From positions 64,001 to 86,383 of the forward strand of contig CAUYUJ010002734.1 of NCBI GenBank assembly GCA_963575745.1: DNA of 22,383 bases, read 5' to 3'. Each line of letters starts with the position of its first letter. The stretch's first letter is position 1. The notes under the pieces were generated by a model that saw only the letters and a program-made list of their open reading frames with translations, was not told the origin of the DNA and made no database searches. The position numbers and the translations under genes are program-made. This stretch comes from Prorocentrum cordatum. Taxonomy: Eukaryota > Sar > Dinophyceae > Prorocentrales > Prorocentraceae. Positions 15,041 to 22,190 of this stretch are shown here, one piece after another.

Positions 15041-17527
15041 TCATAGGAGGCATCCGTAGTTGAACAGCTCCGCAAGTGTTATGTAATGGCCCGTCCTGGT
15101 GTACCACGTCTCGCCAGAGGCAGAGGTGACGTGGCCCATGACACGCTTGAGAACATAGGTCTGGCCATCCTCCATGTCAAGGACCTTGTCGATTTCCGCC
15201 CGAGGCAGGAATTCCGTCTTCCTTTTCGCATTCGCCCAGGCCAGATACTCACGCGCACGCTCGGTCTTGACCAGTTGGTGATGTCAGAAATTGACGTGGA
15301 AGAGCATCTCCACGTGGCCAGGGTCCACCTCGGTCCATGTGATGCACCCCCAGTGCCGCGCCTCGCCGCTGTGCTTCTCGAGGATGTGGTGGACGTACCT
15401 TTCGTCGCTGGCAATGTCGGCCACGCGCTTCGATTCCTCGAAGGCCTCTGTCGTGAGCGCCGCCCGCCCGTCGCCGAGCACGGCATTCGGGCATGCGTCG
15501 GCGAAGGGCGCGACAGGCGCGCCAGAGGCAGCGTCGGCCACAGGGCCTCCTGGAGCCGCTTCTTGTAGTGTTGTTTCTTGGAGGCCACGGCGCGCGCGAC
15601 GTCCCAGTTCTGCCCCGCGTTTTCCGGGTTGTTGCTTCGGTGGAGTATGCCGTAGCGAAACTGCCCCAGCGTAGGGGCGGGCTCGCAGAAAGCGTCGAGG
15701 CATTTCAGAATCGCATAGCCGTTTCCGTCCTGCCGCTGCGGCATTTGCCAGTCACGGACATGAGCTTTTGCGTTCGCTTCCCAACTCGCCCTGTTGTCGA
15801 CGAAGTGGTACTCCTTAGGCCTGTTCGATCGGCAGATCGTGCGCAGCTCGGCCTTTTGAGCCTCGGGCAAACGCGACAAGGCCCGCTCAGACAGAGGAGT
15901 CGTCAGAGACACCAAACCGGGGTCGTAGGTGACACGAGCAACAAAGTCTTGGTCGCCAGAGACACCAACCTCTGACTCGCCCCCTAATTCTGATGCGGCA
16001 AGATCTGACTCGTCCCCTGATTTTGATGCGCCAGAGGCAGCTGACGCGCAAGAGGATGCAGGAAGATCCGCCTCGGTCGGTCTCGGCTGGCTTCCGGAGC
16101 GTATCCTCGTCCGCCGCTGAGGCTCTTCCGTCCGCTGCTCGTCCCTCCCCCGCTTCGTCGTGTCCATCGACTGGCTTGCAGGCGGAGGCGCCGCGATCGC
16201 GCTGCCCGATGGGCGTCGCCGCCGAAGGCGCAGCATAGCTGCCAGAGGCAGGCAGGGGCGGCGCGGCGGCAGCAGCAGCGGGCGCGGGAATGTGAGGAGC
16301 CCGGAGGTCCTGCCCCGGCGGCGGCGGCGGCGAGCTGGCGGCCGGCCGCGGCGGCGGCGACGAGGTAGCAGCGTCGGTTGCGCTCGTCGATGCCAGCGGG
16401 GGTGGCGTGACGCGCGCGCCAGAGGCAGCGGTGCTGGTATTCTGTGAAGTCGCCGCGGCAGGCGGCGGCGCGGCCTCCTGAGGCGCCGCGGGCGGCGGCG
16501 CCTGCGGCGGCGCCTGCGGCGGCGCCGCGGCAAGCGGCGGCGCCACCTGCGCCGGCTCCGGAGGCTGCGGCGGGTGCTGAGCTGGAGCTGCCGCGGGAGC
16601 AGCTGGCGCAGCAGGGCCAGCAGCTGCAGCTGGCAAGGGGGCTGCCACACCCGCAGCAGCTGCAGTTGGCGCAGGAGCAGCTGGCGCACTGGCAGCAGGA
16701 GCTGCCGCAGGAGCAGCAATGGCAGCAGCTGCAGCAGCAGCAGGAGCGGAGAACGCGCCAGAGCCAGCGGGCGCGGCAGAGGCGGCGGACGCGCCAGAGG
16801 CAGCGGAGTCGTTTGGGAGAGCCTGAAAGTCGTGGGCATATAGTGCTGGAACTCGACGTTCGCCTTCCATCGAGTCGAAAAAGACTGCCCGGGCCAGATC
16901 CTCTTGCTCCCGCGAGAGCCTCGCCTTACTAGCAGGCTTCCACCACAAACCGAGCAGGCCATGAGCAGCCGAATCGTCACGCACAACTTTGGCGGTTTCG
17001 TTGACGGAGCATCCGACGATGATCTCCACGCGGCACGCCACCGCCAACTGCAAATCAAATAGTGACTGGTGCCATTTTTCTGCGCGACCAAATCTGTCTT
17101 TCTTTTGTGGGTGATGCTCTTTCTCATTGGGTCCTTTTTTCACATCAGAGATCATGGGTGGCTCCTGGCCAGAGACGCGATCCTGTGGATGTCCGTCCGG
17201 TGCATGCGCGTCTCCTGCCCCGCGCCAGAGGCAGCGACCGAATATTTTGGCAACGTTGTCTCAACACCGTTAATACCTATCACCGAAGTCATGTCGTGAG
17301 TAGGCACGAGGAAAGGCGTCATCCACCATTCGTGGACGACCTTGCCAATTGAGAAATTGGTGTACGCACACCAAGGCCTCTGGCCGTCTTTGGTTGGCCT
17401 TCCATGCTTTTGGAATAGAGGGGGGCACCAGGTCTCACGGGATGTATTTGTCGCCAGGACCTCCAGGACTCGGCTGACGACACCACGGGGAGGTCATCCA
17501 CCACAGAAGAATGCGCGCCAGAGGCAG
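15041..17527 (-). pseudogene. Gene B: diverged paralog of gene A, with frameshifts and an in-frame TGA
   Basis: Reading segments in order: frame open from 17493 (RVLEVLATNTSRE... WCAYTNFSIG ... MHRTDIHRIASLARSHP) to 17157; a one-base change; 17155 to about 16180 (KWHQSLFDLQLAVACRVEII, GLWWKP at about 16940, VFFD at 16875-16886, then a ~170-residue Ala/Pro linker); a change near 16180; then to about 15545 (SMDTTKRGRDEQRTEE ... GILHRSNNPENAGQNWDVAR ... SKKQHYKKRLQEA); another change at 15539-15554; then DAASGAP ... HHILEKHSGE ... ITWTEV ... FHVNF, a TGA at 15284-15286, and in the same frame HHQLVKTERAREYLAW ... DGQTYVLKR ... HYITLAELF, ending at TGA 15041. Each part aligns with gene A in order. 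Between SHP and the next shared block the two genes have nearly equal length (about 25 versus 26 residues), so the first shift is an indel, not an intron. Either this is a pseudogene or the assembly has errors. Function unknown. Confidence 0.6.
16200..16790 (-). repeat. Ala/Pro-rich low-complexity linker of gene B
   Basis: GCN and CCN codons dominate (peptides such as APAAAPAASAPAAPAP and PPQAPPQAPPP), with two dispersed motifs (16242, 16419) in the A-A-S-G-A phase. Gene A has a much shorter acidic linker at this place. The extreme GC content keeps all three minus frames open, so frame choice within the linker is uncertain. Confidence 0.8.
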
Positions 17528-17960
17528 CCTGCTCCGCCGCGCCGCGGCGACCCATCGCGGCTAACGCGCCGCGTTCGCGCCGTCCCCGCTGGAGCCGGCA
17601 AACGCTACGGACATGCGGGAAGAGCAGGTGGAGGACGAGGAGACCAGCAGCAGCAGCACCAACAACCGGAGCAGCAGCAGGAGAAGCTGGAGGAGGCGGA
17701 GCAGCAACAGTGGCAGCAGATGGCAACAGCAGCCTGCATGCCATTGCTGCGTCAACGGGTATCAGCGCCAGAGGCAGTCTGCGGAGGAGCAATAGCAGCA
17801 GCAGCAGGAGAGACTTGCGGAGGCGGAGGGGCATGAAAGTGGAGGAGAAGGAGCAGCGGAAGGAGAGGCTGGAGGAGGCGGAGGAGCAGCAAGAGCGGCG
17901 GCAGCAGCAGAGGCGGGAGGAGTACGGCACTTGGGGAAGCGCGAGTCAGAGCAGATACCT
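17528..17960 (-). other. Possible 5' extension of gene B; GAG/CAG-rich repeats
   Basis: A minus frame open through 17319-17930 reads LPSAATVAAPPPPASPAAAP, then AAMGRRGAAEQAASGAHSSV with the motif at 17518 in the usual phase. It then leaves the gene B frame, so an additional shift would be needed to join it. The span also holds GAG/CAG-rich repeat copies on the plus strand (17636-17740 and 17798-17905). Confidence 0.3.
17636..17740 (+). repeat. GAG/CAG-rich segment, copy 2
   Basis: Contains GGAGCAGCAGCAGGAGAAGC, GGAGGAGGCGGAGCAGCAAC and AGTGGCAGCAGATGGCAAC, in the same order as the copy at 13251-13326 but with an extra CAG-rich lead-in. A more diverged GGAGGCGGAGGAGCAGCAAG stretch follows at 17798-17905. 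Confidence 0.75.
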
Positions 17961-17963
17961 CTT

Positions 17964-18162
17964 GGGTTCCCGCAGAGGCTCAACCACGTGAGGTTCTGGC
18001 ATTACCAGTACTCCTGGACTCCAAAGGCTTGCCGAGCCAACCACTGGCGCACCCTTGGCGTCGCGGCGTACGGGTGCGCTCGCGGTTGGCTCGGCAACCC
18101 CTCGGAGTCGCCGGCTATTGGTATTGCGAGAATCTCGCGTGGTTGAGCCTCTGAGCGAACCC
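17964..18162. mobile_element. Foldback (MITE-like) element 3
   Basis: Two arms of 91 bases each (17964-18054 and 18072-18162) are reverse complements with scattered mismatches around a 17-base loop. Well-matched stretches are CAGAGGCTCAACCACG, TTGCCGAGCCAACC and the innermost GCGCACCC. No ORF and no target duplication was defined. Its sequence is unrelated to foldback elements 1 and 2. It overlaps the 3' end of the weak ORF at 18002-18526. Confidence 0.85.
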
Positions 18163-18526
18163 AGGGGGCACCTGCAGGAGGAGCAGCAGCCACAACAGGA
18201 GCAGCAGCTGGAGGAGGAGCAGCAGCAGCAGTACCAGCAGCTGGCAGCAGCGGCAGAGCATGAGGGGGGTCAACACCCAGGTACGCTTTCACTCCCCGCG
18301 CGCTCTTCGCGCGTCCAGCGCGGTCCCCGCGCGGTTCCAGAACCCCGTGCGGCTTCGGAAGCTCACAGACATACCCAAGGTGATGCCCCGAGGCTTTCAA
18401 AATACCCCCAGCCGTCCAAGATTCTCCCGCATGATGCCAAAAACAAGCCCTCGACGACAGGAATCTTCCGAGCCGTCCACGGATGCCCCAAAGAATCCAA
18501 AGAAAACGGCCCGAAACCTAAGGAAA
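18002..18526 (-). CDS. Weak hypothetical ORF
   Basis: Open from a TGA at about 18527 to the stop at 18002 without an ATG near its start. It reads ...GHPWTARKIPVVEACFWHHA..., HHLGYVCELPKPHGVLEPRG, an Ala/Pro linker (LPLLPAAGTAAAAPPPAAAP) like those near genes D and B, then PREILAIPIAGDSEG and a tail encoded by the foldback element. A plus-strand ORF (18055-18744) is equally open, so coding status is doubtful. Confidence 0.25.
18178..18265 (+). repeat. GAG/CAG-rich segment, copy 3
   Basis: AGGAGCAGCAGCTGGAGGAG, CAGCAGCAGTACCAGCAGCT, GGCAGCAGCGGCAGAGCATG: almost identical at its end to copy 1 at 13251-13326, about 4.9 kb away. Confidence 0.8.
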
Positions 18527-18530
18527 TTCA

Positions 18531-18777
18531 ATGTTTTTGGCTTTCTCGCCTCTTCGCTTCCGAAGGGCTGCGAGGGCTGCGAAAGGCGGCGAGGCGGGGC
18601 TCAGCCGCCGCCCACCGACGGGCAGTCAGGGCGCACGGGAAGCCCAGACCTCCGGCGTCGTCAGAAGATCGGTTCAGTTCTTCACCACGGGACCGGTTTC
18701 GAGACTCCCCGGTCCCCAAAATGGCACCCGGAGGCCGAAAATGACGAAAGACTAAGCATGTAGAACAAGTCCCCCCC
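18531..18777. other. No feature recognised
   Basis: GC-rich unique-looking sequence between the weak ORF and the polypyrimidine tract. Both strands have open frames but none has convincing composition or a motif. The dispersed short motif is absent from here onward. Confidence 0.4.
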
Positions 18778-19212
18778 TTCTTTGTCCTCCTCCTCCTCCT
18801 CCTCTTCCTCCTCCTCCTCCTCCTCCTCCTCCTGTTCACTCTGCGGACTCCGAACCCCAGGCTCGAGGATCGAGGCTTCTGGCGCCGCCGGAGCCCTCTC
18901 TTCGGCCACCCTCCTGCTCCTCCTCCTCCTTCTCCGCCTCCTCCTCCTCCTCCTCCTCCTCCTCCAACTCCTCCTTCTCCCGCCACCCCCCTTTCCTACT
19001 CCTCCCCTCCTCCTCCTCCTCCTTCTCCTCCTCCTCCTCCTCCCCTTCTCCTCCTCCTCCTCCTTCTCCTCTCCTCTCCTCTCCTCTCCTCCTCCTCCTC
19101 TTTCTCCTCTTTCCTCCTCCTCCTCCCTCCTCCTCCTCCTCCTCCTCCTCCTCCTCCTCCTCCTCCTCCTCCCCCTCCTCCTCCCCCTCCTCCTCGCCTC
19201 CTCCTCCTCATC
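18778..19212. repeat. Polypyrimidine (TCC/CTC) tract
   Basis: Two blocks: (TCC)n-rich 18780-18832 and an almost purely C/T plus strand from about 18905 to 19210, interrupted mainly by scattered G or A. Mirror-repeat polypyrimidine sequence like this can form triplex (H-DNA). The Arg/Glu- or Gly-rich minus ORFs and Ser/Leu-rich plus ORFs here are by-products. Confidence 0.9.
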
Positions 19213-19334
19213 TTCCACGGCCTCTGTCTCCGCCAACTTCGTCGCCGACGTCGTGGTCCTCTTCAGGGTCGGCGGCACTGGCCGTCAGGCCTTTGCAATC
19301 GGCGGAAGTACACATGCAAGCTTTTCCATGGAGG

Positions 19335-19870
19335 CCTTAGGTGGAGCTCCGTATGGGAGCGCGCTCCTTCCAAGGGGTGCGCTGGAAACGGGCGGCGCCG
19401 CCGCACGGACCCTGCCTCTGAGGCCGTATGTGGAGCGTGTCATGGGGCCACGATCCTCGTGAGGGGCGCTCCGAAATGGGCGGCGGCGCCATGCGGAACC
19501 TACCGCTGGAGCCGTATGCTGGGTTCCTTCCAGGGCCGCGATCTTTGTCAGGGGTGTGTCGAGATGTGGGCGGTGGTGCCATGCGTTGGCGCCCGCTGAG
19601 ACCGTAGGTGGAGCTCCCCATGGGCCATGGGGCCCTCGTCCTGGTGATGGGGTGTGCCGACATTTGGGCAGTGGTGCCATGCGTCGGCCTGTAGGTGGAG
19701 CTCCGTTGATGGTCCCGAAGCGTGTGAGGGGTGTGCCGAAACTTGGGCGGCGCCGCCATACGCCAGCGCCCGCCGAGACCGTAGGTGGAAGGGGCCGTAG
19801 GTGGAGCTCCCCATGAGGCCATGACGCGCGTGAGGGGTGTACCGAAATGGGGGCACGCGGAGAGGAGAAG
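19335..19870. repeat. ~89-bp degenerate tandem repeat, about six copies
   Basis: Anchors of the type GTAGGTGGAGCTCC(C/G) occur near 19336, 19426, 19515, 19605, 19690 and 19798, followed by CATGG...GAGGGGTGTGCCGAAA and GGGCGG(C/T)G(C/G)TGCCAT. Spacing is about 85-92 with a short extra copy at 19782. The minus strand stays open and reads a ~30-residue Pro/Arg-rich repeat (GAPPTVSAG...WRRRP). Changes of unit length would move the frame, so I do not call it a gene. Confidence 0.8.
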
Positions 19871-19904
19871 AACGGAGAGGGCGTGAATGCGGTGGGAAGT
19901 GGGA

Positions 19905-19962
19905 AAGTGGGGCGCGGCGCTTCTGGTTCAAAACGAAGACCCAATAGCACAGGATGGGCGGG
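19905..19962. repeat. Anchor repeat copy 1 (flanks microsatellites)
   Basis: Contains GGGGCGCGGCGCTTCTGGTTC and GACCCAATAGCACAGGATGG. The same module recurs at about 20165-20222 and 20343-20402, each time at the edge of a simple-sequence tract. Confidence 0.65.
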
Positions 19963-19996
19963 GAACATATGTGCGCTGACAGGTGCTGCCGACAGA

Positions 19997-20015
19997 CGAC
20001 GATGATGATGATGCT

Positions 20016-20046
<31 letters not shown>

Positions 20047-20050
20047 ATGC

Positions 20051-20082
<32 letters not shown>

Positions 20083-20115
20083 CTGATGATGACGATGATG
20101 ATGATGATGATGAGT
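19997..20115. repeat. ATG/CTG microsatellite
   Basis: (GAT)n with two CTG-rich blocks. Minus ORFs across it are His/Gln-rich, plus ORFs Asp/Met-rich. It sits between two anchor repeat copies. Confidence 0.9.
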
Positions 20116-20164
20116 TGAGGTGGATGAGGGAGGAGGGAGGAGGTGGAGGAGGATGAGGGGAGGT

Positions 20165-20222
20165 TGGGTGGGACGCGGGGCGCTGCGCAATTGAAAAAGG
20201 GACCCAACACCACAGGATGGTC
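20165..20222. repeat. Anchor repeat copy 2
   Basis: GGGACGCGGGGCGCTGCGCA, then GGGACCCAACACCACAGGATGG: aligned with copies 1 and 3. It lies between the ATG tract and the GGA tract. Confidence 0.65.
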
Positions 20223-20342
20223 GGCAAAAGCGTGGGGGGAGGGAGGAGGAGGAGTGAGGGGCGGAGGGGGGAGGAGGGGGAGGAGGGGGAGGAGGAGGAG
20301 TGAGGGGCGGAGGCGGAGGAGGGATGGGGAGGAGGAGTGAAT
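20223..20342. repeat. GGA/GGGGA purine-rich microsatellite
   Basis: Irregular GGAGGAGG and GGGGGAGG units on the plus strand. No other signal. Confidence 0.9.
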
Positions 20343-20402
20343 GAGGAGACGCGGGGTGCTGCGGATTCAAACCGAGGACCCGACACGCAGTTGGGTTGGG
20401 AA
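20343..20402. repeat. Anchor repeat copy 3
   Basis: GAGACGCGGGGTGCTGCGGA, then AACCGAGGACCCGACACGCAG. On the minus strand it contains GGTTTGAATCC, one base from a tRNA B box, but no tRNA fold could be built around it. Confidence 0.6.
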
Positions 20403-21730
20403 ACGCATGACCTCGTGTCAATCAACTCTTCTCCGCGTAACCTGTTTTGTGGCCCTTCTGGTGGCAGACATTGCACCCTTCCCATGAGCACGAGCAACAA
20501 CCCACGGCACCACGCCACGCCAAGTAAAGCACGAGTAACTGGTTCTACACGGTACCACATGCCACCTAGTGCACGTGCTCACGCGGCACCACGCGGCACA
20601 GTCGCGTCATTCGATGACACATTTGCCAATTGTCTGCACCATTTCACGTACCTGCGACGATCCAGTTCTTTTGGGAGCTCTCGACCCCTCCTCTGGAGAC
20701 CAGCTTTTCACGACGAGTCGATGCTCTGACGGCCCTACGGACGGCCGAGTCATTCGCCCACGAACCGCTCCTCGTCCCCAGAGCCCCAGGTCACCAGGCG
20801 CCTGCAGCTGGCGACGAGATCTCGGGCGTGACCTGCGCCCGAGTGGCTGCAGGTCTTCCCGCCTCGAGAATCGGCCCCCTGGACCTCTCCGGGGGGTGCC
20901 TTCCTGACGAACGTTTCGAGGGAGTTCTGGCCGTGGCAACGAGATGCCCCACTACACACGGAAAGGGCGGGATGGCGCCCGAGAGCTTGCTCCGCACGTG
21001 GCCGTGCCCCCGGCCCTCCGCCGGCCGTCCCTTCCTCGAGCTGGCTGGAGGTCCGCGGAGCTTCGCTCCGAGGCGGGGGTGCATCCACAGCCACCTGGAG
21101 GGGCCCGAACACTGGGCGCAGGAAGCGCACCACCACCACCTGGGAGTTGGCATGTTGAGCTGAGATGCAGGACCGCCATTGTTCATGATGTCCCGCGAGG
21201 GCGCCCGAAGCGGTAGACACCACCACCACCCCTGACCGCCCTCTGCATCCATGCTCTAGGTGGTGGTGCTGTTGGTGGTAGTGGTGCGTTTCCGTCTGCC
21301 CAGAGCACATCCATATACAGAGCCTGCCGAGGCCCTCGAAAAACGATCCTCCAGGCCGTGGTTTTGGCTTCATCCCCGCATACCCAGAGATCCGATGCTC
21401 CTGTTCTTTCAACGCGGGGCCCCCAGAAGCCTCGACCCCTTCTCCGGGGCCAGTTCTGCATTCTGCATCTCTGAGCTGTCGTTTGACGGTCCCAGGGCCC
21501 GGAAAGGGCCCCCAGAGGCCGAAAACCAGTGCGTCGGAGATCTGCGTCGCCTTCGCCCCTGCCATGGCCGGCTGGTGCCGCAAGAGGGCCCCAGCCAGCG
21601 GCCCAGGCGGCGCCCTCGGGGCGGGCTGCGCCGGGCCGCCCGGTGCGAAGCGCGCGAGGGCGGCGGGGCCACCCACGGTGGAGAAGGCTCCGAGCGGCGA
21701 GCGCCGCCGCTCGGCCCTGGGCGGCTCCTC
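20403..21730. other. No gene supported
   Basis: Mixed GC-rich sequence. Long ORFs cross it on both strands (20750-22051 minus; 21260-22078 plus), but they depend on flanking microsatellites and short (CAC)n/(GTG)n runs at about 21128-21142, 21220-21232 and 21260-21290. The last two can pair with the first. No family is recognised and the dispersed motif is absent. Confidence 0.45.
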
Positions 21731-21850
21731 GGGTGCCCGTCGGGGGGCCCTCGGCGGGGCCCTCGGCGGGCCCTCGGCGGCCCCTCGGCGGGCCCTCGGC
21801 GGGCCCTCGGCGGCCCCTCGGCGGGCCCTCGGGCCCTCGGCGGCGGCGTG
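21731..21850. repeat. GC-rich ~33-bp tandem repeat
   Basis: CTCGGCGGGCCCTCGGCGGC-type units repeat about four times. In the minus frame they give GAAEGPPRARR-like units of 11 residues. Highly G+C-rich and likely slippage-prone. Confidence 0.8.
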
Positions 21851-21884
21851 GTCGTCGTGGCCGTCGCGTTGGTCGTTCCCGCCA

Positions 21885-22045
<161 letters not shown>

Positions 22046-22190
22046 GTCCAAATCTTAGTCCAGTCTTTTTCCTCATAGTCAAGTGGCACGCATGCCAAGG
22101 ACCATACAAGTATCAGTGTACACCAACACCAGGCGGTGAGATTGCTCAAATGGACCCAGCCCACCGCTGATCGAACAGTCTGGGAGGGGC
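22046..22190. other. Short unique spacer
   Basis: No gene seen. Contains TACACCAACACC at about 22119-22130, a 12-base match to the ends of foldback element 2; nothing else of that element is present. Confidence 0.4.

Larger units (their letters stand above)
3231..17777 (-). repeat. Dispersed short motif, sense form GCTGCCTCTGGCGCG
   Basis: On the plus strand the 10-bp core CCAGAGGCAG occurs exactly 27 times, starting at 3231, 3248, 3329, 3346, 3828, 4074, 10548, 11100, 11487, 11754, 12982, 13173, 13232, 13428, 13684, 13899, 14803, 14848, 15114, 15522, 16031, 16242, 16419, 16794, 17225, 17518 and 17768. Variants start at 3271, 3369, 4475, 10758, 12156, 12959, 13195, 13473 and 16758. I saw no exact copy of the opposite orientation. 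It is absent from 1-3200, from the 4.7-10.4 kb satellite and from 17.8 kb onward. Inside the predicted genes it encodes Ala-Ala-Ser-Gly-Ala. The name and mechanism of this element are unknown to me. Confidence 0.95.

Noticed and set aside
17155-17160. Short intron explaining the frame change in gene B
   Set aside because: The distance between flanking homologous blocks is nearly the same in genes A and B, leaving no room for an intron.
3377-17527. Alternative genetic code with TGA as a sense codon
   Set aside because: Genes A and B end naturally with TGA, and only two in-frame TGAs were seen, in copies that also carry frameshifts; gene decay or sequence error is simpler.
18682-19278. Arg/Glu-rich or Gly-rich minus ORFs
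   Set aside because: Direct by-products of the TCC tract; all frames open because the tract lacks stop-codon letters.
20355-20395. tRNA gene suggested by GGTTTGAATCC on the minus strand
   Set aside because: No acceptor, D or anticodon arm could be paired, and the T stem has only about three pairs. At most a decayed tRNA-like remnant.
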